A DNA stretch of 64,000 bases from Gluconacetobacter dulcium (GTDB taxonomy: Bacteria; Pseudomonadota; Alphaproteobacteria; Acetobacterales; Acetobacteraceae): the NCBI RefSeq assembly GCF_014174165.1, contig NZ_JABEQN010000005.1, positions 124,001-188,000 of the forward strand, given 5' to 3'. The notes under the pieces are model-generated. The model ran no database searches, was not told the origin of the DNA, and worked only from the letters and a program-made list of their open reading frames with translations. Shown in pieces: positions 1 through 8,992 of the stretch (its first letter is position 1; every line of letters starts with the position of its first letter). A program made the translations under genes and the position numbers.

Positions 1-754
1 CGTGCGCCTGCGCTACGACATCCCGACGCAGAGCTGCGTCCTGACCCACATCACCAACAGCCTGGCGATGATCGAGCGCGGGGCGCCGGTCGATCTGGTC
101 TTCCAGTCCATTGCCGGCACCCAGCGCGCCAACGAGGGTTTCGGCGTCTCGCTGGCCCTGCTGGACGAGGCCCATCACGCGGCACGCAGCCTGCGGCGCG
201 GCAGCGTGGGCGAGAACGTGATGTATTTCGAGACCGGCCAGGGGGCGGCGATTTCCGCCGATGCGCATTTCGGGGTGGACCAGCAGACGCTGGAAGTGCG
301 CGCCTATGCCGTGGCGCGGGAATACGCGCCGCTGCTGGTCAACACCGTCGTGGGCTTCATCGGCCCCGAATATCTTTATGACGGCAAGCAGATCATTCGC
401 GCTGGCCTGGAAGATCATTTCTGCGGCAAACTGATGGGCCTGCCGATGGGCTGCGATGTCTGCTACACCAACCATGCGGAAGCCGACCAGGACGACAGCG
501 ACGACCTGATGATGCTGCTGGCGGCGGCCGGGGTGAATTTCCTGATTGCCGTGCCGGGAGGCGATGACGTGATGCTGAATTACCAGAGCCTCTCCTACCA
601 CGATATCCTGACCCTGCGTTCCATCTATGGCGTCGCGCCCGCGCCGGAATTCGAACATTGGCTGGACCGGATGGCCCTGCTGGACGGCGCGCGCCGCCTG
701 AGCGCCAATCCGCCACGCGCGCTCCCCGGCTTCCTGAATGACGCGCGCGAATGA
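1..754 (+). CDS. eutB: Ethanolamine ammonia-lyase large subunit (partial, 5' end missing)
   Basis: This is the C-terminal part (about 250 residues) of the catalytic subunit of adenosylcobalamin-dependent ethanolamine ammonia-lyase, which converts ethanolamine to acetaldehyde and ammonia. The family-typical FETGQG block, which carries an active-site Glu in characterised enzymes, is at fragment residues 76-81. A conserved CDVCYTNHAEADQDD stretch follows near residue 150. The frame is open to the window edge, so the GTG at base 2 is internal and the true start lies upstream. eutC and a permease follow on the same strand, giving a compact eutBC-permease operon with no microcompartment genes in view. 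Any cobalamin riboswitch would lie outside the window. Identification is firm. Confidence 0.96.
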   Translation, partial: VRLRYDIPTQSCVLTHITNSLAMIERGAPVDLVFQSIAGTQRANEGFGVSLALLDEAHHAARSLRRGSVGENVMYFETGQGAAISADAHFGVDQQTLEVRAYAVAREYAPLLVNTVVGFIGPEYLYDGKQIIRAGLEDHFCGKLMGLPMGCDVCYTNHAEADQDDSDDLMMLLAAAGVNFLIAVPGGDDVMLNYQSLSYHDILTLRSIYGVAPAPEFEHWLDRMALLDGARRLSANPPRALPGFLNDARE

Positions 755-764
755 CCCACGCGAT

Positions 765-803
765 GACTGGCCCGCTTGATTGGCCCGCATGAGTGGCTCG
801 CAT
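765..803 (+). repeat. Three 13-bp tandem repeats in the eutB-eutC junction
   Basis: Units at 765-777, 778-790 and 791-803 share the pattern GA-N-TGGCYCGC-WT with a few substitutions. They fill the 38-48 bp between the eutB stop and eutC. The last two units supply competing ATG and GTG triplets at 789, 793 and 802, so copy number would alter the eutC initiation region. Confidence 0.75.
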
Positions 804-1554
804 GATTGAGGGACGCGGGACAGGTCTCACCGCCGACCCATGGGCCACGCTGCGTGGCCTGACGCATGCCCGCATCGGCCTCGGCCGGACGGGCGACGCC
901 CTGGCGGGCAGGGAGGTGCGCGCGTTGCAGGCGGCGCATGCGGCCGCCCGCCGCGCGGTTCATGCCACGCTCGACCCCGCGCGGCTTGCGCTGGGCGAAC
1001 CGTTTATCGAGGTGAAAAGCCGCGCGCCCGATCGTGGCGTCTTCGTGCGCCGCCCGGATCTGGGGCGCCGCCTGCGCGCGCAGGATGCGACGCGCCTGCC
1101 GCATGCGCCCTGCGACGTTGTGTTCGTCATCGCCGACGGGCTTTCGGCGCTGGCGGCGGCGCGGCAGGCGCCCGGCGTGCTGGAGGCCGTGCGGGTGGCG
1201 TTGCCGGAATGGACCATCGGCCCCGTCATCGTCGCCCACAATGCGCGGGTCGCCCTGGGTGACGAGATCGGCGCCCTGATCGGCGCACGCTGCGTCGTCA
1301 TGATGATCGGCGAGCGGCCGGGCCTGAGTGCCGCGGACAGCCTCAGCCTCTACCTGACCTGGGGCCCGCGGATCGGCCGCATGGATTCCGAACGCAACTG
1401 CCTCTCCAACATCCATGCCCATGGCGGCATGAATCATGACGAAGCCGCCTTTCGCCTCGCCGGACTGCTGCGCGGCGCGCGGGCGCTGGGGCGCAGCGGC
1501 GTTGCCCTCAAGGATGACAGCATGTCGGCACGCCTGCCGCCCGCCACGCCATGA
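802..1554 (+). CDS. eutC: Ethanolamine ammonia-lyase small subunit
   Basis: The product is the small subunit that helps bind adenosylcobalamin and assembles with EutB. Conserved blocks include the ARIGLGRTGDAL region near the N-terminus, VVFVIADGLSA in the middle and the C-terminal RNCLSNIH stretch. The protein is about 250 aa and lacks the long N-terminal extension of enterobacterial EutC. I prefer ATG 802 because a weak purine-rich GAG (791-793) lies 8 nt upstream. GTG 793 in the same frame is an alternative, and ATG 789 is in another frame that stops at once. The stop overlaps the permease start by 4 bases (ATGA), which suggests translational coupling. Confidence 0.94.
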   Translation: MIEGRGTGLTADPWATLRGLTHARIGLGRTGDALAGREVRALQAAHAAARRAVHATLDPARLALGEPFIEVKSRAPDRGVFVRRPDLGRRLRAQDATRLPHAPCDVVFVIADGLSALAAARQAPGVLEAVRVALPEWTIGPVIVAHNARVALGDEIGALIGARCVVMMIGERPGLSAADSLSLYLTWGPRIGRMDSERNCLSNIHAHGGMNHDEAAFRLAGLLRGARALGRSGVALKDDSMSARLPPATP

Positions 1555-2930
1555 CGACCGAGGGCGATGCGCTGCCCCGGCATCTGGGCGTGATCCATCT
1601 CTGGTCCATCGCCGTCGGACTGGTCATTTCGGGCGAATATTTCGGCTGGAGCTATGGCTGGGCCAGTGCCGGCACGCTCGGCTTTCTGGTTGCGACCCTC
1701 GCCGTCGCGCTGATGTATCTGTCGCTGATCTTCTCCTACACCGAACTGACGACCGCCATGCCGCGCGCGGGCGGCCCGTTCGTCTATGTCACCGCCGCGT
1801 TCGGGCGGCGGGCGGGGCTGGTCGCGGGCATCGCCTCGGTCATGGAATTCGTCTTCGCCCCGCCCGCCATCGCGCTGGCCATCGGGGCTTATCTGCATGT
1901 GCAATATCCTTCTCTGTCGCCGACCCTGGCGGCGGCGGGGGCGTTCTGCGCCTTCATGGCGCTGAATGTCGCCGGGGTGCATCTGGCCGCGCGGTTCGAA
2001 CTGTTCGTGACGGTGGCGGCGATTATCGAGCTTCTGGTCTTCATGGGCATCGTCTGGCCCGGATTTTCGATGGCGCGCTTCAGCGATGGCGGCTGGGCGG
2101 GCAGCGGACACCTGTCATTCGCGGCGCTTGGCGGCATCGCGCAGTCGGTGCCGTTCGCCATCTGGTTCTTCCTCGCGATCGAGGGCGTGGCGCTGACGGC
2201 CGAGGAGGCACGCGACCCGCACCGGACCCTGCCGCTGGCCTATGTCGCCGCGATCTTCACGCTGGTTGCCCTGGCGCTGGGCGTCATGGTGCTGGCCGGC
2301 GGCGTGGGCGACTGGCGCGCGCTGGCCGACCGCAACGACCCGCTGCCGGAAGCGATGCGGATCGTCGTCGGGCCGCACAGCGGCTATGTCCACATGCTGG
2401 TCTGGCTGGGCCTGTTCGGGCTCATCGCATCGCTGCATGGTATCATCATGGGCTATTCGCGACAGATCTATGCCCTGGCGCGTGATGGCGGGCTGCCGCG
2501 CCTGCTCGCCCGACGGCACGCGCGGCTCGGCACGCCGTGGGTCGCCACCCTGGCGGGCGGTGCGGTCGGCATTGCCGCCATTCTCTGCGACGATTTCGCC
2601 AGCTTCGGCGGACAGTCCCTGACGGCGTCACTCGTCACATTGTCCGTATTCGGCGCGCTGATCGTCTATGTGCTGACCATGGCCAGCCTGTTCCGGCTGC
2701 GCCGACGCGACGGCAGCGCGCATCTGGCCTGGACGGTGCCGGGGTTTCCCTACGTGCCCGCGTTCGCCTTGCTGGCGGCTTCCGGCGCCCTGGTGCTGAT
2801 GGGGGTGTTTCATCCGCTGGCATTGGGAATCGCCGTGGCGTTCGTGGGCAGCGCCATCGCGCTGCCGGGCAGGAGCGACGGCGCCCCGTCGCAGGAAGGC
2901 CCGTCGCAGGAAGGAACGGGAAAATCCTGA
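1551..2930 (+). CDS. Ethanolamine permease (APC superfamily)
   Basis: This 459-aa integral membrane protein of the amino acid-polyamine-organocation superfamily resembles Eat-type ethanolamine permeases. The N-terminus reads HLGVIHLWSIAVGLVISGEYFGWSYGW, which matches the ethanolamine permease signature region. About 12 hydrophobic segments follow, ending near residue 445. It overlaps eutC by 4 bases, so uptake and cleavage of ethanolamine are probably co-expressed. The C-terminal tail carries a duplicated SQEGP motif made by a 15-bp tandem repeat. Family and role are well supported by sequence and context; the exact substrate is inferred from the eut neighbours. Confidence 0.9.
   Translation: MTTEGDALPRHLGVIHLWSIAVGLVISGEYFGWSYGWASAGTLGFLVATLAVALMYLSLIFSYTELTTAMPRAGGPFVYVTAAFGRRAGLVAGIASVMEFVFAPPAIALAIGAYLHVQYPSLSPTLAAAGAFCAFMALNVAGVHLAARFELFVTVAAIIELLVFMGIVWPGFSMARFSDGGWAGSGHLSFAALGGIAQSVPFAIWFFLAIEGVALTAEEARDPHRTLPLAYVAAIFTLVALALGVMVLAGGVGDWRALADRNDPLPEAMRIVVGPHSGYVHMLVWLGLFGLIASLHGIIMGYSRQIYALARDGGLPRLLARRHARLGTPWVATLAGGAVGIAAILCDDFASFGGQSLTASLVTLSVFGALIVYVLTMASLFRLRRRDGSAHLAWTVPGFPYVPAFALLAASGALVLMGVFHPLALGIAVAFVGSAIALPGRSDGAPSQEGPSQEGTGKS
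2885..2914 (+). repeat. 15-bp tandem duplication in the permease tail
   Basis: Two identical 15-bp units (2885-2899 and 2900-2914, CCCGTCGCAGGAAGG) lie in frame at the end of the permease gene. They duplicate five residues in the cytoplasmic tail, so this looks like neutral slippage. Confidence 0.8.
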
Positions 2931-2988
2931 TTCCTTCAGGCGTTTCGTCTCGGGACGTGCGATGCCGCCCGCGCGACGGTTTTTGGCT

Positions 2989-4791
2989 TCAGAACGTGAT
3001 CCCCATGCGCATGCCCACGATATTGCCGCCGGTGGCTCCCGGATAGGGGCCGGACTTATTGTTCACATGGGCATGGGTATAATTGAGCATCATCCGCATG
3101 TAATTCACGAGGTACCAGTTGATGCCGGCCGTTACGGATGACGAGCGACTGCCGCCCGGTACGGACCAGGCATCCAGCCAGTCTCCGCGGAGCGCGACCT
3201 CCCAGGCACCCCAGCCGCCATCCGTGACCGGATCGAGAACGCGCGGTGCCGCCCATTGGCCGGTATGGGCGAAATAATTGGGGGTTTCACCGGTCAGGAA
3301 CAGCCCTGCCTGCACACTCGCGGCCTGGACGGTGCCTGTATGATCGCCGAATGACACGTCCCCGAAGCTGCGACGAAACTGCATATGGCGTACCCCGTAT
3401 TCGCCCAGAATCCACGACGTTTTCCAGATGCCGAACAGTTCCAGGCCGCCGGCTGCGGAGTTTGCCAGGGGGATCGTATTGATCCGCGCGGAAAAGGCGT
3501 CGTCGGTGCGGGCCAGTATCCGGATCCGCTGCGAAAATTTCGCGCCGGGTTTGACGTCTTCGTAAAAACCCCACGCACCGAGATGGATCAGGCCGTCCTT
3601 GTTCCGCCACGGAATCCAGTGGGTCCGCAGTTCATAGGTCAGATCGTCCCGCAGGTTCTGGTCGGCATTCGCGGAATTGACGTCGTCGCCGGTAATCTGT
3701 GCCGCAACATGCCAGGATTTGCCGAATATCTTGAACGCCCCGCCCAGCCCGTACCAGCCTTTGACCGGCAGGATGGCATTCGCGACGATATCCCGATCCA
3801 GGAACACGGATTCCGCCGAGCCCGTCGACCCGTCAAACCCGCGTTCGTTGAATTTGTTGCCCAGGGTATATTCGACCAGATGTCCGGCCATCCGGTCGCT
3901 CCATGTGGCGTAGGCGCTGACGACGGTCACGTCATTGTCGGAATAATCGCCTTCGAACACCCATGAAAGCTGCTTGGCCCGTCCTTCGACGCCCAGGCGG
4001 ACGGCACGCAGGATCGTGCGTGACACATTCTGATCCTGGTAGCGCGATCCGAAGGCCCCACCATAATCAGCCAGAATCCGGCCGCGCATCTTGAAGGAAT
4101 ACTGGTCGTCCGGCGTCGTGATTTCAGGCAGGCCCTTGCCCCATTTCAGTATGAGGCCACCGACCTTCGTCGTCCGGCCCGAATACGGAATCGAGGATTC
4201 CACGCCCAGTACCGGCGACGATCCCGACGGCATGGCCGACACGGCCCCCAGACTGCCCGGAGGGGCGGCTTGCAGCGGATAGACCATATGGATCGACGTG
4301 CCATCGTTTCCGATGCGCGGCTGGACCCATCCGTCAGGTGTCGCGGCGGCCGTCATGACCGCCGGCGGTGCCGTCCGCCCCTGTTGGGCACCGGTCGGTA
4401 CGGTCCGTGGCCCCGGCCGTGATGCGGCATCGACCAGCCGCGCAGGGGCCGCCGGCGATCCCGCCGTGGTTCCGGGACGGTACGAGGCAGGGTGGCTTAC
4501 GGCGTGTCTCCCCGGTTCTTCCCCATGCCGTGTCCGGGTTTCGACCGCCGCCAGCCTGGCTTGCAGATCATGGATCTGCCTGGCTTGTGCCCGTACCAGA
4601 TTGGCAAGCGCCACCACATCCACGCCGGAAGGCGATGTCGCGTCAGCGGCATGCGCGCCGCGCGCATGCAGGGCATTTTCTCCGGTCAGTACCAGCATCA
4701 CGCCTGTCACGGCCAGAAAAGGCCGGTACACCGATCGCCGGCAACGGAGGCAAGGGGCGTGCGCGTTCAGCGGCCCGGTCGGATCATTCAT
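2989..4791 (-). CDS. OprO/OprP-type anion porin
   Basis: This is a 600-aa outer-membrane beta-barrel protein of the phosphate-selective porin OprO/P family. After a basic N-terminus, a hydrophobic signal segment lies at about residues 25-48. A coiled-coil-like stretch (about 55-90, LVRAQARQIHDLQARLAAVETR region) precedes a Pro/Ala-rich linker. The barrel then begins at QYSFKMRGRILADYG and ends in GMRMGITF with a terminal aromatic residue, as in outer-membrane proteins. Only 15 bp separate it from the upstream MFS gene, so both are probably one transcript. That context suggests an organic anion rather than phosphate as the natural cargo, but this is inference. Confidence 0.88.
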   Translation of the reverse strand: MNDPTGPLNAHAPCLRCRRSVYRPFLAVTGVMLVLTGENALHARGAHAADATSPSGVDVVALANLVRAQARQIHDLQARLAAVETRTRHGEEPGRHAVSHPASYRPGTTAGSPAAPARLVDAASRPGPRTVPTGAQQGRTAPPAVMTAAATPDGWVQPRIGNDGTSIHMVYPLQAAPPGSLGAVSAMPSGSSPVLGVESSIPYSGRTTKVGGLILKWGKGLPEITTPDDQYSFKMRGRILADYGGAFGSRYQDQNVSRTILRAVRLGVEGRAKQLSWVFEGDYSDNDVTVVSAYATWSDRMAGHLVEYTLGNKFNERGFDGSTGSAESVFLDRDIVANAILPVKGWYGLGGAFKIFGKSWHVAAQITGDDVNSANADQNLRDDLTYELRTHWIPWRNKDGLIHLGAWGFYEDVKPGAKFSQRIRILARTDDAFSARINTIPLANSAAGGLELFGIWKTSWILGEYGVRHMQFRRSFGDVSFGDHTGTVQAASVQAGLFLTGETPNYFAHTGQWAAPRVLDPVTDGGWGAWEVALRGDWLDAWSVPGGSRSSSVTAGINWYLVNYMRMMLNYTHAHVNNKSGPYPGATGGNIVGMRMGITF

Positions 4792-4806
4792 GATGACGCG
4801 ACCGTG

Positions 4807-6129
4807 TCAGCGCGCGTACGGCCGGGAGACCAGGGCCGCGACCAGCCCGCAGATCGCCGCCAGGGACAACCACGCTCCCGGCATGGCCCGGTCGCCGGTC
4901 GTATGGATCAGCCAGGTGCAGATCGTGGGCGTAAAGCCGCCGATGCAGGTCGCCAGGCTGTATGCCAGGGAAAAGCCGGTCGTCCGGATACGCGGCGGCA
5001 CGATTTCGGTCAGGTAGACGACCGCGGCCCCGTTATAGGCACTGTAGATGACCGCCAGCCAGATTTCGGCCGCCAGCAGATGTTCGAAGCTCGGGGCGGC
5101 CACCAGCCAGTGCATCACGGGCCATGCCGTCAGCAAGGCCAGCACCGTGGATGCGATCAGCAACCGGCGCCGCCCGATACGATCGGACAAGGCGCCGAAA
5201 GCCGGCAGAAGAATGAAATTGGCAAGCCCGACGCACAGCGTGACGAGCAGGCTGGCCCGTGTCGACAGATGCAGGACGCGGCTGCCGAAGGCCGGCGTAT
5301 AGGCCGTGATGACGTAGAAAGATGTCGTCGTCATCAGGACCATCAGGATTCCCGTCCCGATGATGCGCCATTCGACGAGAATGGTCCGGAGGACTTCGGC
5401 CATGCGCGGCGGGGTGCGGGTGTGCTTGAAGGTTTCCGTTTCCTGAAGGTTGCGCCGCAGGAAAAACAGGACGGGAACGATCAGGCACCCGATCAGAAGC
5501 GGGATGCGCCATCCCCAGGCCGTCATATGATCGGGGCTCAGGACGGTTGTCAGCGCGACGCCGATCGCGGCCGCCGCCGCAACGGCGACCTGCTGCGACG
5601 CCGACTGGAACGACACGACGAACCCTCGGGTCTTCGGCGTGGCGATTTCCGCCAGATACACCGAGGTCGATCCCAGTTCGACGCCAGCCGAGAACCCCTG
5701 CAACAGACGCCCGCACAGCACCAGGAGCGGAGCGAGCAGGCCGATCTGGACGTAGGCCGGGGTCAGGGCCAGCGTCAGCGTGCCGATCGACATCAGTGCC
5801 AGCGTCAGGATCAGCCCCTTCCGCCGGCCGATGCGATCGACATAGGCCCCCAGAATCACGGCCCCCAGCGGCCGCATGAGAAAACCCGCGCCGAAGGTCG
5901 CGAACGACATCATCAGTTCGGCATACGCATCCCCGGACGGAAAGAACGCACGGCCGATCGCGGCGGCGTAATAGCCGAACACCATGAAGTCGTACATTTC
6001 CAGCATGTTGCCGCTGGCAACCTGCGCGGCCGCCCGGATCCTGCCTCGTGCTGTCATCACAGGAGCCCCTGCCGTCCCTTCAGCGGATTCAGTCTTCGTA
6101 TTCTGAAGGGTTTCGGCGACATGGGTCAT
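4807..6129 (-). CDS. Citrate/tricarballylate-type proton symporter (MFS, MHS family)
   Basis: This 440-aa major facilitator protein belongs to the metabolite:H+ symporter group. The sequence shows an early MLEMYDFMVFGYYA segment, the family loop DRIGRRKG after TM2, the block STSVYLAEIATPKTRGFVVS, and a second loop SDRIGRRR in the C-terminal half, with 12 predicted membrane segments. The SASQQVA stretch resembles citrate (CitH/TcuC-like) carriers. I start at ATG 6129, preceded by GAAGAAGAA; an upstream ATG at 6198 would add 23 unusual residues. It is followed by the OprP-type porin. The substrate is inferred to be a di- or tricarboxylate. Confidence 0.85.
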   Translation of the reverse strand: MTHVAETLQNTKTESAEGTAGAPVMTARGRIRAAAQVASGNMLEMYDFMVFGYYAAAIGRAFFPSGDAYAELMMSFATFGAGFLMRPLGAVILGAYVDRIGRRKGLILTLALMSIGTLTLALTPAYVQIGLLAPLLVLCGRLLQGFSAGVELGSTSVYLAEIATPKTRGFVVSFQSASQQVAVAAAAAIGVALTTVLSPDHMTAWGWRIPLLIGCLIVPVLFFLRRNLQETETFKHTRTPPRMAEVLRTILVEWRIIGTGILMVLMTTTSFYVITAYTPAFGSRVLHLSTRASLLVTLCVGLANFILLPAFGALSDRIGRRRLLIASTVLALLTAWPVMHWLVAAPSFEHLLAAEIWLAVIYSAYNGAAVVYLTEIVPPRIRTTGFSLAYSLATCIGGFTPTICTWLIHTTGDRAMPGAWLSLAAICGLVAALVSRPYAR

Positions 6130-6216
6130 GGAGCGGATTCTTCTTCGTTCTTGAATTATGCCAATTGTGCATAGCAAGGATGCGCATTCAAAAAACAAAC
6201 ATGTGTTCGCGCAATT

Positions 6217-6233
6217 TTGTAATAAAATTACAA
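6217..6233. promoter_or_regulatory. Perfect 17-bp inverted repeat, candidate operator
   Basis: TTGTAAT-AAA-ATTACAA is a perfect palindrome with 7-bp arms. It lies about 88 bp upstream of the MFS symporter start in an AT-rich patch inside otherwise GC-rich DNA. Its size and position fit a dimeric-regulator binding site. No regulator gene is adjacent, so the binding protein is unknown. Confidence 0.5.
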
Positions 6234-6607
6234 TGGGTTTACGCCCTGAGAATGATACGCCTCAGTTTATGCACTTTTGAATAATAAATGGGATAATTTC
6301 GTATTCTGTTCCCGTGGCTTGAAAGGGCGCCGGTTTCCGACGCTCCCTCGTCCATCCCGCTACGGAACTGACACCGGATCCGGTGCCGGTGCCTTTGGTC
6401 TTGCGGGTGCGCCATTCGGATGCCCCCCCTGGCCCCGCCCTTTCCGATCGTTCCGACGACACAGCCCGGCGGAACGATCGGAAAGGGCGGGGCCACACAG
6501 GGTCTTCGGTGGGCGGCGGTCAGGACGGCGGCCTCGCCGGATCAAAGCGGACCATCGGTCATGGCACGCTTCGCCGGCACCGCGTCATGGGGAAGGTCAG
6601 GAGGCCG
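6234..6607. other. Non-coding region between the MFS gene and murA
   Basis: About 375 bp with no credible gene. Short reading frames here on both strands are GC-rich shadows without ribosome-binding sites. It contains the long perfect hairpin described separately. Confidence 0.6.
6430..6495. repeat. Perfect 26-bp inverted repeat (hairpin) downstream of murA
   Basis: The arms 6430-6455 and 6470-6495 are exact reverse complements over 26 bp, separated by a 14-nt loop. The core is CCTTTCCGATCGTTCCG. It sits 112 bp beyond the murA stop on the minus strand. It has no T-tract and is much longer than a normal terminator stem, so it may be an mRNA-stabilising or REP-like palindromic element. Confidence 0.8.
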
Positions 6608-7870
6608 CTATTCCCGCACCCGCTCGATATGCGCCCCGCACTGCGCCAGCTTGCGCTCCACGGCTTCGTAGCCGCGATCCAGATGATAGACCCGGCTCAG
6701 GATCGTCTCGCCATGCGCCGCCAGTCCGGCGAGGATCAGCGAGAACGAGGCCCGCAGGTCGGTCGCCATGACGGGCGCGCCCGACAGCGAATGCACGCCA
6801 CGGATGATGGCGGACGAGCCATGGACGTTGATGCGCGCGCCCATGCGGTTGAGTTCCGGCACATGCATGAAGCGGTTTTCGAAGATGGTCTCCGTCACCA
6901 TCGAGGCCCCCTCGGCAACCGACAGCAGCGCCATGAACTGGGCCTGCATGTCGGTCGGGAAACCGGGATAGGGTTCGGTCATGATATCCACGCCGCGCAG
7001 CGCCCCGGTGCGGCGCACGCGCAGGGCGTCGTCTTCCTGGAACACCTCCACGCCCGCTTCCTCCAGCGTGCGGACGACCGCGCCCAGATGGTCGGCCCGG
7101 CCGCCGATCAGGCGCAGGTCGCCGCCGGTGATGGCGGCGGCGCAGGCATAGGTGCCGCATTCGATGCGGTCGGGCATCACGCTATGGGTGGTGCCGTGCA
7201 GGGCTTCCACGCCCTCGATCGTCAGCGTGCCGGAGTCCGAGCCGGTGATGCGCGCGCCCATGCTGTTGAGGCAGGTGATGAGGTCGGCGATTTCCGGCTC
7301 GCGCGCCGCGTTGATGATCTCGGTGCGCCCGCGCGCCAGGCAGGAGGCCATCAGCAGGTTTTCGGTGGCGCCGACCGAGGCGAACGGCAGCACGATGCGA
7401 TCGCCCACCAGTCCGCGCGGGGCGCGGGCGTTGATATAGCCGCCTTCCAGCGCGATCTCGGCGCCCAGCGCCTCCAGCCCCTTCAGGTGCATGTCCACCG
7501 GGCGGGTGCCGATGGCGCAGCCGCCGGGCAGCGACACGCGGGCCTCGCCGCAGCGGGCCAGCAGCGGCCCGAGTACCAGGATCGAGGCGCGCATCTGCGA
7601 CACGATGTCGTAGGGGGCCACCGTGTTGGTGATGCCGCCGCCGACGGCCAGCGTGCCGCCGTCGCCTTCGATATCCTCGACCGTCACGCCGTGCTGTTCC
7701 AGCAGGCGGCGCATGGTCGTGATGTCGGCGATGCGCGGCACGTTGCGCAGCACCAGCCGCTCCGAGGTCAGCAGGCCGGCGACCAGCAGCTTCAGCGCCG
7801 CGTTCTTGGCGCCGCCGATGACGATGTCGCCGCGCAGCCGGTGGCCGCCGTGAATGATGAAACGGTCCAT
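6608..7870 (-). CDS. murA: UDP-N-acetylglucosamine 1-carboxyvinyltransferase
   Basis: This 420-aa cytosolic enzyme transfers enolpyruvate from PEP to UDP-GlcNAc, the first committed step of peptidoglycan synthesis. The N-terminal [10 protein letters not shown] motif and the catalytic loop [12 protein letters not shown] are present. Cys118 occupies the active-site position modified by fosfomycin, so the enzyme should be fosfomycin-sensitive at the target level. Length matches the family. I start at ATG 7870, the first Met that gives the conserved MDRFIIHGG beginning; the frame continues 42 codons upstream but overlaps dcd. It lies 10 bp downstream of dcd on the same strand, so the two are probably cotranscribed. 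Confidence 0.97.
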   Translation of the reverse strand: MDRFIIHGGHRLRGDIVIGGAKNAALKLLVAGLLTSERLVLRNVPRIADITTMRRLLEQHGVTVEDIEGDGGTLAVGGGITNTVAPYDIVSQMRASILVLGPLLARCGEARVSLPGGCAIGTRPVDMHLKGLEALGAEIALEGGYINARAPRGLVGDRIVLPFASVGATENLLMASCLARGRTEIINAAREPEIADLITCLNSMGARITGSDSGTLTIEGVEALHGTTHSVMPDRIECGTYACAAAITGGDLRLIGGRADHLGAVVRTLEEAGVEVFQEDDALRVRRTGALRGVDIMTEPYPGFPTDMQAQFMALLSVAEGASMVTETIFENRFMHVPELNRMGARINVHGSSAIIRGVHSLSGAPVMATDLRASFSLILAGLAAHGETILSRVYHLDRGYEAVERKLAQCGAHIERVRE

Positions 7871-7880
7871 GGCGGGTGTC

Positions 7881-8435
7881 CTACATCCGGGGGGTGGCGA
7901 CGCCGCGCTGGCCCATATATTTGCCCGCGCGATCGGCATAGCTGACCTCGCAGGGCGAAGCGCCCTGGAAGAACAGGAACTGGCAGATGCCTTCATTGGC
8001 GTAGATGCGCGCCGGCAGCGGGGTGGTATTGCTGATCTCGATCGTCACCTGGCCCTCCCATTCGGGCTCCAGCGGCGTAACGTTGACGATGATGCCGCAG
8101 CGCGCATAGGTCGATTTGCCCAGGCAGACCACCAGCGTATCGCGCGGAATGCGGAAATATTCCACCGTGTGCGCCAGCGCGAAGCTGTTGGGCGGGATGA
8201 TGCAGGTCGGCCCCGTGCGGGTGACGAAGCTGTTGGACGCGAAATCCTTGGGGTCGACCAGGGCGTTGTCGACATCGGTGAAGATCTTGAATTCCTCGGC
8301 CACCCGCGCGTCGTAGCCATAGGACGACAGGCCGTAGGAGATCACGCCCTCGCGCTTCTGCTGTTCCACGAAGGGTTCGATCATCCCGCCCTCCTGGGCC
8401 ATGCGTCGAATCCAGCTATCGGGCATAATGGGCAT
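7881..8435 (-). CDS. dcd: dCTP deaminase
   Basis: This 184-aa homotrimeric enzyme deaminates dCTP to dUTP and feeds dTMP synthesis. The conserved N-terminus MPIMPDSWI, the SSYGYDARV block and the KSTYARCGI and [18 protein letters not shown] regions identify Dcd. The last two carry the catalytic and nucleotide-binding residues of the family. Length and ends match Dcd across proteobacteria. It lies immediately upstream of murA. Confidence 0.97.
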   Translation of the reverse strand: MPIMPDSWIRRMAQEGGMIEPFVEQQKREGVISYGLSSYGYDARVAEEFKIFTDVDNALVDPKDFASNSFVTRTGPTCIIPPNSFALAHTVEYFRIPRDTLVVCLGKSTYARCGIIVNVTPLEPEWEGQVTIEISNTTPLPARIYANEGICQFLFFQGASPCEVSYADRAGKYMGQRGVATPRM

Positions 8436-8515
8436 GTGCGGTCCCTTGCGTCGCGTGGGGCGAATGTCTTCTCGTCTCTGCGCAGACCACTAGCGAAGGC
8501 CGGGCCTGACCGCAA

Positions 8516-8710
8516 TCAACTCCCGCTGTCCGTGGTCCCGGCGGCGGGGGCGGGCGCGGTCTCGTCGCCGGTGCTGTCGGCGCGGGCGCGGGATTGCTGC
8601 TTGCGGCGGCGCAGGTTGGCCCGCAGGGCCGCGGCCTCGCGCGCCAGGCGCTCCTGCCGCGCGATCTCGGCCTTCTGGACTTTGGTCAGGGGGGGAGGGG
8701 AGTCGGTCAT
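8516..8710 (-). CDS. Small charged hypothetical protein
   Basis: This 64-aa protein has an N-terminal half rich in Lys, Arg, Ala and Glu (LTKVQKAEIARQERLAREAA, then LRANLRRRKQQ), predicted to be a helix, followed by an Ala/Pro/Asp tail of low complexity. GGAG-like purines are absent, but ATG 8710 is the only sensible start. Its amphipathic basic helix resembles small conserved Rhodospirillales proteins. No function can be assigned. It sits between a small membrane protein gene and dcd on the same strand. Confidence 0.6.
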   Translation of the reverse strand: MTDSPPPLTKVQKAEIARQERLAREAAALRANLRRRKQQSRARADSTGDETAPAPAAGTTDSGS

Positions 8711-8752
8711 GACAATAGCCCGTATGCGGAAAGAGCGGAAAGAGCGGAAAGA

Positions 8753-8992
8753 TCAGCGATTGCGGCTCGTCCGCAGCAGAACCAGCGATGCCGCCATCAG
8801 CAGCGCGCCGACGATATCCAGCCCCAGAATGGGCCATCCCCGGCCAAACAGCGGCCAGTGCCATTGCGCCTGGCCGAATTCCAGCAGGATGCTGGCACCG
8901 AAGCAGAACAGGGCGGCACTCTGGGCCCATGAAACCAGACGCGGCGTGGGGGCCTTGCGCGGCGGGGTGGCGCGGAACGGATCATTGGGCAT
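8753..8992 (-). CDS. Small two-helix membrane protein
   Basis: This 79-aa protein has a basic, proline-rich N-terminus and two hydrophobic segments (about residues 24-40 and 50-73), separated by a Trp-rich turn (QWHWPLFGRGWP). It is probably an inner-membrane protein. Its start overlaps the 3' end of the upstream glycosyltransferase gene by 11 bp (8982-8992), which supports a real, translationally coupled gene. Function is unknown. Confidence 0.65.
   Translation of the reverse strand: MPNDPFRATPPRKAPTPRLVSWAQSAALFCFGASILLEFGQAQWHWPLFGRGWPILGLDIVGALLMAASLVLLRTSRNR

Noticed and set aside
4492-6174. A 560-codon plus-strand frame opposite the MFS gene
   Set aside because: It is an antisense shadow with Gln/Arg/His-rich composition; the minus strand encodes a clear 12-helix transporter.
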